Shown: positions 16,628 through 25,162, numbered from the stretch's first letter. The stretch: DNA of 41,725 bases from Clostridia bacterium (GCA_017462985.1 JAFTQB010000026.1:1-41725); one strand, 5' to 3'. Translations and numbers: made by a program. Notes: generated by a model from the sequence alone, not told the origin.

Positions 16628-18462
16628 ACTTTTTTCTTATCCTTTCCGTTCGTTTTTTTCTTGAACGCCCGATCGAGCAACGCGATCAAGATATTGAGCG
16701 CAAGCACGATTGCGATGAGCACCGTCGCCGTGGCGTACATTTCGTTCATGTGCAAGCCCTCGCATTGAAAATAGTACATAAACACCGAAAGCGTAGAGCC
16801 TTGACTTAAATACCCCGTCGGCATTTCCACCACCGCGCCCGAAGTATAAATGAGCGCCGCCGATTCCCCGACGATCCTGCCCACGCTCAAAACGATCGAG
16901 GTGATAATGCCGGGAATTGCGCTCGGAAGCACGACGGTGAAAATCGTTCTCACTTTGGACGCACCGAGGGCAAGCGCGCCCTCGCGAACGCTTTGCGGAA
17001 CTTCCTTTAAGCTTTCTTCCGTAGAGCGAATGATCGTGGGCAAGACGATCAGCACCATCGTAAACGAGCCTGCCAAAACGCTATATCCAAGAGCGCAAAT
17101 TTGGCAAAAGAAGATCATACCGAACAGCCCGAACACGATGGACGGAACGCCGGAAAGCGTATCGATGAACAGGCGCACCACCTTGACGAATTTGCTGTCC
17201 TTTTTGGCGTATTCGTTTAAATAGATCGCGCCGCCGATCCCTAGCGGCAGAGAAATGAGCAGCGTCATTCCCACCACCATCAGCGTGGTTACAAGCCCCG
17301 CCGAAATCGTAACGTTCGCGCCTTTCGTTGCCCCGAACAGGAAATGTGCGGAAATATACGGCAGTCCCTTAACGACGATATCGACGATCAAATATAAGAT
17401 CGTGAACACAACGAGCGCGGCAAAGAAATAACTGACGAAGCGAAGCGCCGTTTGCACCGCGCCGCCGCGGCGATAGCTATGCTTTCCCGAAGCGTTCGTT
17501 TCCTTTAATTTCTTTCTTCTAAACAGCTTTGCAAACCAGCCCGTTTTTTCGCGGTTGCCGCCCCGCTTGACGAGCGTTAAAACGAGGTTGATCGCGAGCA
17601 CGAATAATAGAAGAATAAATCCGATCGCCGTGAGCGCGCTCAAATGCACGCTTCCAAACGACGCTTCCCCAAGCTCGCCCGCGATCGTCGTCGTAAGTGA
17701 GCCGACGGGCTTAAAAAAGCTATCGGGAGCTTTGCCCGAAGCGCCGCCGATGACGAAAGAAACCGCCATTGTTTCCCCTACAGCTCTGCCGATCCCTAAA
17801 ATGAGCGAGGAAAATATTCCCGACTTTGCCGCGGGAAGAAGCACGGAAAACACCGCTTGATCCTTCGTTGCGCCTAATCCCAACGCGCCCTCTAAGTATT
17901 CCTTGGGAACGGCTTCCAAGCTGTTTTTGGAAAGGGAAGCGATCGTAGGCGTGATCATAATCGCAAGCACCAAAACAGCGGAAAGCATTCCCATGCCTTC
18001 GCCTTGCGGAGAAAGTTTTTCCACAATCGGCACCAGCACGGTTACTCCGAAAAAGCCGACGATAATGGACGGAATCCCCGATAACAGATTGACGGTCTGT
18101 TCAAAAAACCCTTTGAGTTTTTTCGGGCAATAATACGCCGTAAACACCGCCGTGAACACGCCGATCAAGCCGCCCAAGACCGCCGCGCCCGCCGTAACGA
18201 TGAGAGAGGTTTGTACGATATTGGATACGCCGAAGATACTTGCGTATTCCGTTTTTCCCTCCAACACCTTATCTTCCCAATGCGGCGCCCAAGTTTCCCC
18301 GAACAGGAATTCGAACACGCCGATCTTTTGAAAGGCGGGAATTGAACGGTAGAGAATAAAAAAGACGATCGCGAACACGGCGAATACGGAAAATGCCGCG
18401 CAAACGGCAAACGTCCACTTCGCCGCGCCCTCTAACGTCGTTTTTTTTGCTTTTGCTTTCAT
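16624..18462 (-). CDS. pstCA: Fused phosphate ABC permease PstC-PstA
   Basis: A single 612-residue frame contains both membrane subunits that are normally separate genes. The PstC half (about 1-300) has a first helix, a periplasmic loop, and an ABC permease core ending in the EAA loop [25 protein letters not shown]. The PstA half (about 340-612) has its own core and EAA loop ([25 protein letters not shown]). The halves are joined by a basic linker (about 300-340, lysine/arginine-rich) that would sit in the cytoplasm. Upstream pstS is 13 bp away with an AAAGGA site between them. Confidence 0.93.
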   Translation of the reverse strand: MKAKAKKTTLEGAAKWTFAVCAAFSVFAVFAIVFFILYRSIPAFQKIGVFEFLFGETWAPHWEDKVLEGKTEYASIFGVSNIVQTSLIVTAGAAVLGGLIGVFTAVFTAYYCPKKLKGFFEQTVNLLSGIPSIIVGFFGVTVLVPIVEKLSPQGEGMGMLSAVLVLAIMITPTIASLSKNSLEAVPKEYLEGALGLGATKDQAVFSVLLPAAKSGIFSSLILGIGRAVGETMAVSFVIGGASGKAPDSFFKPVGSLTTTIAGELGEASFGSVHLSALTAIGFILLLFVLAINLVLTLVKRGGNREKTGWFAKLFRRKKLKETNASGKHSYRRGGAVQTALRFVSYFFAALVVFTILYLIVDIVVKGLPYISAHFLFGATKGANVTISAGLVTTLMVVGMTLLISLPLGIGGAIYLNEYAKKDSKFVKVVRLFIDTLSGVPSIVFGLFGMIFFCQICALGYSVLAGSFTMVLIVLPTIIRSTEESLKEVPQSVREGALALGASKVRTIFTVVLPSAIPGIITSIVLSVGRIVGESAALIYTSGAVVEMPTGYLSQGSTLSVFMYYFQCEGLHMNEMYATATVLIAIVLALNILIALLDRAFKKKTNGKDKKKV

Positions 18463-18475
18463 ACCTGCCCGTCCT

Positions 18476-19303
18476 TTAAACTTGAATATATCCCTCTTGC
18501 GCTACGATCGCTTGCCCTGCTTCGCTCATAATGAAATCGTAAAACGCTTTTGCCGTTTCGCTCAGCTCTCTATCCGCTTTCCATACCAAATTAAAGGGTC
18601 GGGAGAGCTTATAGCTGCCGTTTTTCACATTTTCAATCGTCGCCGCAACGCCCTCGAAGTCGAGCGCCTTTACGGTACCGTCCACCGTACCCAAGGAAAC
18701 GTAGCCGACCGTATTGGTTGTGCCCGCGATCATCGTGAGCACCAAACCTCCGCTTTCCTGTTCGGATACCCCGTCTGCAAGAAGCACGTCCTCAAGCGCC
18801 GTTTCCACGCCGTTCACCGTGCCTTTGATCAGCTCGTCGAACGCCCCGCGCGTACCCGAAGAAGTTTTTCGCGCAACCGCCCGCGTGATCACGCTTTGAA
18901 TGGGCGTGCCGTTTGCGTATAAGCCGAACACCTCCGCCGAGGTTACCGAGCCGACCGCGCAATCCTTGCCCGCGATGATCGCGATGCCGTCGATGGCGAT
19001 CGTCGCGCTTTGCACGCCCGTTTCCGTCGCTTTGATCGCACGCGAAGCCATTCCCAGATCCACCGTACCCTTTTGCGCGTCGGATACGCCTTGTCCGCTG
19101 CCGCCCCCCGAAACCTGAATATCCACGCCCGCGTTTTGTTCCTCGAACGCCGCCGCTAATTTAAGCATTAAGGGCTGTACGGAAGTAGAACCGCTTAAAG
19201 TTACTACGTTTTCCGCGCCCGTTTCGTCGCCGCCGCAAGCAGTGAGCGCCGCAAAGGATACGCCCGTGATCGAAGCCAATACAATAGCCGTTAATTTTTT
19301 CAT
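18476..19303 (-). CDS. pstS: Phosphate-binding lipoprotein PstS
   Basis: Extracellular phosphate receptor of the Pst transporter, 275 residues. The signal peptide ends in lipobox LTAC with C23 as the lipidated residue. Phosphate-binding signatures are SGSTSVQPL near residue 36, SGGGSGQG and KTSSGTRGAF. First gene of pstS-pstCA-pstB-phoU; AGGAG lies upstream of the start. Confidence 0.95.
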   Translation of the reverse strand: MKKLTAIVLASITGVSFAALTACGGDETGAENVVTLSGSTSVQPLMLKLAAAFEEQNAGVDIQVSGGGSGQGVSDAQKGTVDLGMASRAIKATETGVQSATIAIDGIAIIAGKDCAVGSVTSAEVFGLYANGTPIQSVITRAVARKTSSGTRGAFDELIKGTVNGVETALEDVLLADGVSEQESGGLVLTMIAGTTNTVGYVSLGTVDGTVKALDFEGVAATIENVKNGSYKLSRPFNLVWKADRELSETAKAFYDFIMSEAGQAIVAQEGYIQV

Positions 19304-19327
19304 GATTTTTATACTCTCCTTTTGTTT

Positions 19328-19420
19328 TGTAACTTGATTTTACGCCCAAGTTGTAATAAAAAACACTGTTTTTTGTAACAAAACTGTAACAAAACGGCGC
19401 AAATCGTAATAAAATTGTAA
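19328..19420 (-). promoter_or_regulatory. PhoP-box-like array and promoter region of pstS
   Basis: Minus-strand TTACA/TTACG half-sites lie at 19352-19356, 19374-19378, 19385-19389, 19405-19409 and 19416-19420 (steps 22, 11, 20, 11), plus one at 19328-19332 that may be chance. A likely -10, TAAAAT, is at 19337-19342. The -35 is poor and overlaps the proximal half-site region, as expected for an activator-dependent Pho promoter. The distal four sites repeat the 11/20/11 layout found before the Na/Pi gene. Confidence 0.65.
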
Positions 19421-19461
19421 CGAATAGCTATTTACATTGTCGGCAAAACCGCCGTCCTTTA

Positions 19462-19479
19462 TACGCACGCGCGTGCGTA
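19462..19479. repeat. 18-bp perfect palindrome
   Basis: TACGCACGC followed by its exact complement, in the divergent region between pstS and the aldose epimerase gene, 31 bp upstream of the latter's -35. It could be a dimeric regulator's operator or a small hairpin. No protein is identified. Confidence 0.5.
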
Positions 19480-19509
19480 CATATTTTTTAAAAATCCGCG
19501 CACACTCCC

Positions 19510-19538
19510 TTTACAAACGCGAAAATTTATGCTACAAT
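19510..19538 (+). promoter_or_regulatory. Promoter of the aldose epimerase gene
   Basis: TTTACA (19510-19515), 17-bp spacer, TACAAT (19533-19538). This leaves a leader of about 26 nt before the ATG at 19571. Confidence 0.75.
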
Positions 19539-19570
19539 ATCACCGTAAACCCTTAAAGGAGCAAAACAGA

Positions 19571-20449
19571 ATGATCTATACCGTTGAAAATAAATTTCTC
19601 CGTATCGAAGTGAATAGCTTGGGAGCACAGCTTTTTTCCGTCCGTTCGAAAAAAACGGGCGTAGAATATCTTTGGCAGGGCGATCCCGCTTATTGGACGG
19701 GGCGCGCCTATAACCTGTTTCCAATCATCGGGCGTATGGTCGACGGAAAGTATACCTACGGGGAAAACACCTATTCGATTCGCGCGCACGGCTTGGCGAG
19801 ATATTATGAATTTTCCGCAGCGGATCGCAGCGCAACGCGCCTTTCGCTTAGGCTTTCCTCCACGGAAGAAACGCTTTCACAGTACCCCTTTGCCTTCGAT
19901 TTTACGGTTACTTTCCAATTGAAAAACAACGCTTTGTATATCACCTATTCGGTGAAAAACAAAGGAACGGAAACGATGCCGTTTGCTTTTGGCGGACACC
20001 CCGGGATCAACGTACCGTTCGACGGCGGAAATTTCGAGGATTATTATTTGGAATTTGAAGAAAAAACGCCCGTAGTGCAACACACCCTTTCGGAAAATAA
20101 ATTTATGTCGGGCGAGGTCGTCGCCTATCCGCTGTTGATGGGCAAGCGCTTGCCGTTAAAACACGGGCTTTTCGATAACGACGCGATCGTTTTGGGGCGC
20201 ACGTGCCGAAGCGCAAAGCTCACGGCGAAGCACACCGATCGTTTCGTGAAAATTTGCTATCCAGATTTTAAATATTTCGGGCTTTGTCACGCGGTGAAAA
20301 CGGACTCGCCCTACGTTTGTTTAGAGCCTTGGACGGCTCTCCCCGCCACCGAGGGAAAAATCGACGAGCTTTCTCAAAAAGCGGATATGCGGCATTTGCC
20401 CGCGGGCGAAACCTATACGACCACTTGGAGCTTGGAAATCGGTGAATGA
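19571..20449 (+). CDS. Aldose 1-epimerase family protein
   Basis: 292-residue galactose-mutarotase-fold protein, related to the LacX/YihR group. It has MIYTVENKFLRIEVNSLGAQLFSVRSK at the N-terminus, FGGHPGINVPF (histidine at the active site) and a C-terminal CLEPWTALP segment with the catalytic glutamate. It interconverts sugar anomers; substrate unknown. The start is set by AAAGGAG 9 nt upstream; an earlier in-frame ATG lacks a ribosome site and overlaps the -10. Single-gene transcript ending at the terminator at 20464. Confidence 0.85.
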   Translation: MIYTVENKFLRIEVNSLGAQLFSVRSKKTGVEYLWQGDPAYWTGRAYNLFPIIGRMVDGKYTYGENTYSIRAHGLARYYEFSAADRSATRLSLRLSSTEETLSQYPFAFDFTVTFQLKNNALYITYSVKNKGTETMPFAFGGHPGINVPFDGGNFEDYYLEFEEKTPVVQHTLSENKFMSGEVVAYPLLMGKRLPLKHGLFDNDAIVLGRTCRSAKLTAKHTDRFVKICYPDFKYFGLCHAVKTDSPYVCLEPWTALPATEGKIDELSQKADMRHLPAGETYTTTWSLEIGE

Positions 20450-20463
20450 AATTTTACGCAAAG

Positions 20464-20499
20464 AAAAAACCGTGATAGAAACTTCTATCACGGTTTTTT
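20464..20499. terminator. Bidirectional terminator, aldose epimerase / yfcE
   Basis: 12-bp stem ACCGTGATAGAA/TTCTATCACGGT with A6 on one side and T6 on the other, between convergent stops. Confidence 0.9.
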
Positions 20500-20502
20500 C
20501 TT

Positions 20503-20985
20503 TTATCTCATTGGATTTCCTACGATCACGGCGGTTACCTTTTCGCCGTTCACAACAAGGTAGGCGTACGAGCCGCCGCAATCGAGCGGATAACGTAGCG
20601 TGCCGGGATTGACGAGCGTTACGCCGCCCATTTCGGCGATATTCGCAAGATGCGTATGCCCGTAAAGCGCGACGGAACAATCAAGTTCTTTGGCGCGATA
20701 GGCAAGATTTTGTAAACCGCTTTTCACGCCGTATTTGTGCCCGTGGCAATAAAAGATACGCGTTCGTTCGATTTCCAAAACGCCCTCGGCGGGCAATCCC
20801 GCCAAAAGATCGCAGTTGCCGCCGCAAAAATAGGCTTTATCGGGGTTTTCGAAAAAGGTTTCCCGAAAATCCCCGTAGCCGTCGCCCAAATGCACGGCGT
20901 AGTCGTTTTCCTTGACGAGCGGCGCGAGCGCTTCCACGCCCGCTTTATTGCCGTGGGTATCCGAAAGCACGATCAACGTTTTCAT
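20503..20985 (-). CDS. YfcE/MJ0936-type metallophosphoesterase
   Basis: 160-residue calcineurin-like phosphodiesterase. Metal ligands are visible in order: D9 and H11 (SDTHGN), D35 (LGDGYGD), N57 (GGNCD), H81 (CHGH), H110 and H112 (GHTH). Family members hydrolyse simple phosphodiesters in vitro; the physiological substrate is unknown. Its ATG overlaps the rdgB stop by 4 bp, so it is translationally coupled and the last gene of cadC-cadA-rdgB-yfcE. Confidence 0.9.
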   Translation of the reverse strand: MKTLIVLSDTHGNKAGVEALAPLVKENDYAVHLGDGYGDFRETFFENPDKAYFCGGNCDLLAGLPAEGVLEIERTRIFYCHGHKYGVKSGLQNLAYRAKELDCSVALYGHTHLANIAEMGGVTLVNPGTLRYPLDCGGSYAYLVVNGEKVTAVIVGNPMR

Positions 20986-21566
20986 ATGCGTTCAAGCTTC
21001 CCCAACAGCGCTTGCAAGGCGCGGTATCTATGCGATACGGCGTTTTTTTCTTCCGCCGTCGCTTCCCCGAAAGATTTTTTAAGATCGTCGCTGAAAAAGA
21101 TACAATCGTAGCCGAAGCCGCCCTCGCCCCGTTCTTCCTCCAAGATATAGCCGTAGGTTTTCCCTTCGGCGATCACTTCCCTGCCGTCGGGATATACGAG
21201 CGCCACAGCCGATTGGAAATACGCCCTGCGATCGCTTTTTCCTTGCAAATTTTTCAAAAGCAGGTTTCGATTGCTTTGATCGTCCGCGTGCCAACCGCAA
21301 TAACGCGCGCTGTACACCCCCGGCGCGCCGCCGAGCGAGTCCACGCACAGCCCGCTATCGTCCGCAAGCGCGGGAAGATTTAAGGCTTTTGCCGCCGCGC
21401 GCGCTTTGATCAGCGCGTTCTCCGCAAAGGTTGCGCCCGTTTCTTCCACGTCCTCGTCAAAACCCATTTGCTTTTGGGATACCACTTCGTAATCGGTAAA
21501 AAGTTGTGAAAATTCACGCAATTTATTTTGATTGCCCGTTGCAACCACGATTTTTTTCTTTTCCAT
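20982..21566 (-). CDS. rdgB: XTP/dITP diphosphatase (RdgB/HAM1)
   Basis: Removes deaminated purine nucleoside triphosphates (ITP, XTP, dITP) from the pool. 194 residues. Signature segments: VVATGNQNKLREF near the N-terminus, ADDSGLCVDSLGGAPGVYSARYCG, GEGGFGYDCIF, and C-terminal SHRYRAL. A GGAGAG site precedes the start, 10 bp after the cadA stop. Confidence 0.95.
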   Translation of the reverse strand: MEKKKIVVATGNQNKLREFSQLFTDYEVVSQKQMGFDEDVEETGATFAENALIKARAAAKALNLPALADDSGLCVDSLGGAPGVYSARYCGWHADDQSNRNLLLKNLQGKSDRRAYFQSAVALVYPDGREVIAEGKTYGYILEEERGEGGFGYDCIFFSDDLKKSFGEATAEEKNAVSHRYRALQALLGKLERI

Positions 21567-21576
21567 TTCTCTCTCC

Positions 21577-23658
21577 TTACGATAATTTAACGCGCATCGC
21601 GTTGAGCACGGCGAGAAGCATTACGCCTACGTCGGCAAACACCGCCGCCCAAAGCGGCAATACGCCGAATACGCCCAAAAGCATGAATAGCGCTTTCATC
21701 ACGATCGAGAACACCACGTTTTGCACAACGGTATTTTTCGTCTTTTTGGCAACGTGTAATAGTTGCGGAATCGCGGATAAACGATCGGAAACCAACACAA
21801 AATCGGAAGCCTCTACCGCCGCCGCACTGCCTAAGCTGCCCATCGAAACGGAGCAATCCGCCACGGTCATTACAGGTGCGTCGTTAATACCATCCCCTAC
21901 GTACAAAAGCCGCGCTTCCGCTTTGAGATTTTCCGCTTCCGCTACCTTTTGCGCGGGCAACAATCCCGCTTTAAAGGAAGCCATTCCCACGCGCAACGCA
22001 ACGTTTTGCGCCCTTGCAGGAGTATCGCCCGTGAGCATCACCACGCGAATACCGAGCGAATGCAATTGCTCCACGGCGTCCTTGCTTTCTTCACGGATCG
22101 CGTCGCCGATCTCTACCGTGCCTTGGAATTTTCCGTCGTAAGAAAGATATAATACGGTATCTGCGGAAATTTTTTCCGTCGCGTCCACGCCGAATTGCTC
22201 CATGAGCGCCAACGTACCGATCAAAGCCGTCTTTCCCTTGTATTCGCCCTTTAAGCCTTTCCCCACGATTTCTTCCACGGCGGAAGCGGGTTCTTCGACG
22301 GGCAGATGCGCAAACGCGCCCGCGATCGGATGCGAGGAAAAGCGCTCCAACGCCGCCGCCATTGCGAGCATTTCCGCTTCGTCTACGCCCTCTTCGGTAC
22401 GTACGGCGCTTACGCCGAAATTGCCGCGCGTGAGCGTGCCCGTTTTATCAAACGCCACCAACTTTACCCCCGCGGCAATATCTAATCCCACTGCGCCTTT
22501 CGCCAATATCCCGCGCTTCGCGCATGCGCCGATTCCCGAAAAATAGGTGAGCGGCACAGAAATAACGAGCGCGCAAGGGCACGAGATAACGAGGAAGGTA
22601 AGCGCCGTCGTCAACCAGCGTTGCCAATCGACGAACACGAACGCGCCTTGCGTGGCAAGTCCCGTAATAAGCGGCGGAAACACCGCCAAACAAACGGCGA
22701 GCACACACACCACGGGCGTATAAATCTTTGCGAATTTCGTAATAAATTTTTCGGGCGCGGCTTTGTGCGCCATGGAATTTTCCACGATATCGAGGATTTT
22801 TTTCACCGCGCTGTTTTCGTAATTTCGCGTGATCTTCATCGTAAAGGCGTTGCCCGCGTTGACGCAACCAGCTAACAGCTCGCCGCCCTTTTCCACGTCG
22901 CGATACGCCGCTTCCCCCGTCAAGGATTTTGTATCAAGCAAAGCGTTATCGCTTTCCAGCACGCCGTCGCAAGCGATGCGTTCCCCCTTTTTGACGAGAA
23001 CGGTATCCCCCGCGTTTAACGCTTCGGGCGCAACGGTTTCCTGTTCGCCGTTTGCGTTCACGCGCGTTGCGCTTTCCGATTTCAATTCCATCAGTTTGGT
23101 TACCGAATTCCGCGAAGCCCCCACGGCGATTGCTTGCAACAGCTCGCCGAGTTGATACAAGAGCATCACGAGTACGCCTTCCCAAAATTCACCGATACAC
23201 ATTGCGCCGATTGAAGCCAACGTCATTAAAAAGTTTTCGTCGAAAATCCTGCCTTTAGCGATATTTTTTACCGTAGCGATCAAAACGGAATAGCCCACCG
23301 CAAGGTAAGCCAAGCCGTACAGGATATAAGTAAAGATTTGCGCTACCGTTCCAACCCCAAACGCCTCCAAACACACGCCGCCGATCAAAAATACCGCCGA
23401 AAGAGCGATCTTCAACCAATCGAAAAGTCGGCATTCTCGCTTTTCTTGCGTTTCCTCTACGATTTTTGCTTCCTCAAAACCGTTGACGGTATCGATCACC
23501 TTTTCAAGCGTTTTCTGCCCGTCGTAATCCAAAAGCAATTTCCCCGTCGCAAAAACAACGGTTGCTTTTTTTACACCCTCTATTTTATTGAGTTCGTCTT
23601 CCAATTCTCCCGCGCAAACGGCGCAGTCAAGACCGACGATTTTTAAGGTTTTTTTCAT
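21577..23658 (-). CDS. cadA: Heavy-metal P1B-type ATPase (Zn/Cd/Pb exporter, CadA/ZntA)
   Basis: 693-residue efflux pump. The N-terminal metal-binding domain carries LDCAVCA (C12, C15), the Zn/Cd-type variant of GMTCxxC. The membrane metal site is CPC near residue 359 (VISCPCALVIS). Phosphorylation motif DKTGTLT lies near 402, SSHPIAGA in the nucleotide domain, and GDGINDAPVM near 587. Two helices precede the usual six. It lies 2 bp after its ArsR/CadC-type regulator. CPC plus DCxxC point to divalent Zn2+/Cd2+/Pb2+ rather than copper. Confidence 0.94.
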   Translation of the reverse strand: MKKTLKIVGLDCAVCAGELEDELNKIEGVKKATVVFATGKLLLDYDGQKTLEKVIDTVNGFEEAKIVEETQEKRECRLFDWLKIALSAVFLIGGVCLEAFGVGTVAQIFTYILYGLAYLAVGYSVLIATVKNIAKGRIFDENFLMTLASIGAMCIGEFWEGVLVMLLYQLGELLQAIAVGASRNSVTKLMELKSESATRVNANGEQETVAPEALNAGDTVLVKKGERIACDGVLESDNALLDTKSLTGEAAYRDVEKGGELLAGCVNAGNAFTMKITRNYENSAVKKILDIVENSMAHKAAPEKFITKFAKIYTPVVCVLAVCLAVFPPLITGLATQGAFVFVDWQRWLTTALTFLVISCPCALVISVPLTYFSGIGACAKRGILAKGAVGLDIAAGVKLVAFDKTGTLTRGNFGVSAVRTEEGVDEAEMLAMAAALERFSSHPIAGAFAHLPVEEPASAVEEIVGKGLKGEYKGKTALIGTLALMEQFGVDATEKISADTVLYLSYDGKFQGTVEIGDAIREESKDAVEQLHSLGIRVVMLTGDTPARAQNVALRVGMASFKAGLLPAQKVAEAENLKAEARLLYVGDGINDAPVMTVADCSVSMGSLGSAAAVEASDFVLVSDRLSAIPQLLHVAKKTKNTVVQNVVFSIVMKALFMLLGVFGVLPLWAAVFADVGVMLLAVLNAMRVKLS

Positions 23659-23660
23659 AA

Positions 23661-24104
23661 TTAAGCGTCCTCACACGTAAGATGTTCTAACCCCTTTGCA
23701 ACGATTTCTTCGATATGCTCGTCAGCCAAACGGTAAAACACGTTCGCCCCCTCGCGACGGCATACGAGCAAGCGATTATCTTTAAGCGACCGCAATTGAT
23801 GGCTCAGCGCGCTTTGCGAACCGCCTACGATCGAAAGGATATGCTGTACGCAAAGTTCCCCTTTCAACAGCGCAATCACGATTCTCAGCCGCGACGGTTC
23901 GGCAAGCATTTTATAAACCTTGCTCATCTTTTCCACGCCGCTCTCCGACGGAAGCGCCGATTTTGCCCACTCGGAAATTTGTTCGTGCGTTTGATCCTGA
24001 CATTCGGGAACGAGATGCGGTTCCGCCTTTCCCTCAACCTCTTTCTTTTTCGACCTCGTTTTTATTTCCAAAGTTTCGTTTTCGGGCATGATTTGTTTCT
24101 TCAT
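23661..24104 (-). CDS. cadC: ArsR/SmtB-family metalloregulator (CadC-like repressor)
   Basis: 147-residue winged-helix repressor with an N-terminal extension of about 55 residues rich in charged residues. The recognition region is GSQSALSHQLRSLKDNRLL (about 95-113). The alpha-5 metal site D128, H130 and H141 matches the SmtB DxH...H pattern, with C144/E145 near the fourth ligand position. The ELCV segment keeps C85, but the second cysteine of ELCVC is glutamine. Zinc is therefore the most likely inducer, with Cd/Pb also possible. GGAGG lies 9 nt before the ATG. It probably binds the dyad at 24143-24202 and represses its own operon. Confidence 0.9.
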   Translation of the reverse strand: MKKQIMPENETLEIKTRSKKKEVEGKAEPHLVPECQDQTHEQISEWAKSALPSESGVEKMSKVYKMLAEPSRLRIVIALLKGELCVQHILSIVGGSQSALSHQLRSLKDNRLLVCRREGANVFYRLADEHIEEIVAKGLEHLTCEDA

Positions 24105-24142
24105 TCCTTTTAACCTCCGCTATTTTAGTCTATTCACAATCA

Positions 24143-24202
24143 ATATGAATAATTGAGCATATGATCATATGAGCATATGCACATATGATCAACTATTCAT
24201 AT
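24143..24202. promoter_or_regulatory. CadC operator: 60-bp dyad with four CATATG at 8-bp period
   Basis: CATATG occurs at 24158, 24166, 24174 and 24182. The outer arms, ATATGAATA and TATTCATAT, are exact complements. Overall symmetry centres at 24172.5, with 19 of 21 outer positions matching. It resembles the ATATGAnnATAT-type operators of SmtB/CadC. It runs from the -10 box through the transcript start into the leader, an arrangement that blocks RNA polymerase. Confidence 0.8.
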
Positions 24203-24229
24203 TATAGAATAAAAAAAGAGAAATGTCAA
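24201..24229 (-). promoter_or_regulatory. Perfect consensus promoter of cadC-cadA-rdgB-yfcE
   Basis: Minus-strand TTGACA (24224-24229), 17-bp spacer, TATAAT (24201-24206). The operator dyad overlaps the -10 by two bases. Confidence 0.93.
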
Positions 24230-24240
24230 GGGATTGGACG

Positions 24241-24268
24241 AAAAAAATCGGCTTTTCGCCGATTTTTT
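24241..24268 (-). terminator. Terminator of the RluA gene (bidirectional in form)
   Basis: ATCGGC/GCCGAT stem with a 5-nt loop, flanked by A and T tracts. It lies 25 bp after the RluA stop and insulates the cad promoter from it. Confidence 0.85.
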
Positions 24269-24292
24269 AAGCATTAGCGCATAAAGCGCCTT

Positions 24293-25111
24293 TTACAAAG
24301 TCAATTCAAATTGCGAAACGAATATCTTCTCGTTTAAATAAGACAGCGTTCCCGCAAAAGCGAATTGCAGTTTTTTCGCCACCAACAACTGCCGAGAAAG
24401 CTTCTTATCCTTATTCGCTTTGCTATCGCCGTACTTCATATCCCCTGCGATCGGGCAACCGATAAAGGCAAGGTGCGCGCGAATTTGATGCGTTTTGCCC
24501 GTGTGCAACACGATTTCTAATTTCGCCGTATCCGCGGCGGACTCCAAAATCTTATATTCCGTAACAATCTTTTCCGCGCCCGCCGTCGGCTTAGAAAACA
24601 CCTTCACCGCAGCTTTGTTTTCGTCCTTTTTTAAATACGCCGTAAGCACGCTCTGCGGTTCGCTGGGCACGCGAAAACAAACGGCGTGATAGACTTTTTT
24701 CAGCGTATGATTCTTAAACGCCGCAAACAGTTCCCGTTCCGCTTCACGCGTTTTCGCAAACGCCATCAAGCCCCTCGTATTTCGATCCAAACGGTGAATA
24801 AAATAATATTCCCCCTCGCGCGAAAGCGCGGCGAACACAGCTTCGGAATTTACGCCGCTTTCCTTATCAATGATAAGGATATTTTCGTCCTCGTATACGA
24901 AATAAAACGCCGCTTTTTCCTGCTGTTTCTTCGTCAGATAATAACAAACGGTATCCCCTGCGACAAGAAAAATATCCTCGCCCACCTTTTTTCCGTTGAC
25001 CTTGATTTCCCTATTTTTCAAAAGTGCAGAAAAGAAAAAAGACGCCTGTGCGTAGGAATTATCGGTAAACTGTTTTAAGCTTTGCGCGTTCTCCACGATC
25101 AATTCAAGCAT
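24293..25111 (-). CDS. RluA-family pseudouridine synthase with S4-like N-terminus
   Basis: Isomerises uridine to pseudouridine in rRNA or tRNA. 272 residues from the ATG at 25111, which has AAGGAG 9 nt upstream. The catalytic aspartate is D109 in HRLDRNTRG; the later motif LHTGKTHQIRAHLAFIGCPIAGDMKYG is complete. The first 60 residues resemble an S4 RNA-binding fold (LKNREIKVNGKKV). The exact target uridine cannot be read from the sequence. Confidence 0.88.
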   Translation of the reverse strand: MLELIVENAQSLKQFTDNSYAQASFFFSALLKNREIKVNGKKVGEDIFLVAGDTVCYYLTKKQQEKAAFYFVYEDENILIIDKESGVNSEAVFAALSREGEYYFIHRLDRNTRGLMAFAKTREAERELFAAFKNHTLKKVYHAVCFRVPSEPQSVLTAYLKKDENKAAVKVFSKPTAGAEKIVTEYKILESAADTAKLEIVLHTGKTHQIRAHLAFIGCPIAGDMKYGDSKANKDKKLSRQLLVAKKLQFAFAGTLSYLNEKIFVSQFELTL

Positions 25112-25129
25112 ATTCGGCGCTCCTTTTTG

Positions 25130-25162
25130 AAAAATTGTCCGCCGCCAAACGGCAGCGGACAA
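25130..25162 (-). terminator. Terminator after the exported 790-residue protein gene
   Basis: Stem TTGTCCGC/GCGGACAA extended by GCC/GGC pairs and followed by TTTTT on the minus strand. It ends only 8 bp before the ribosome site of the RluA gene, so RluA may depend on readthrough. Confidence 0.82.

Noticed and set aside
24143..24202. CRISPR-like or satellite repeat
   Set aside because: The repeats are 6 bp with 2-bp spacers inside a dyad at a promoter, which fits an operator rather than an array; no CRISPR array is present in the window.
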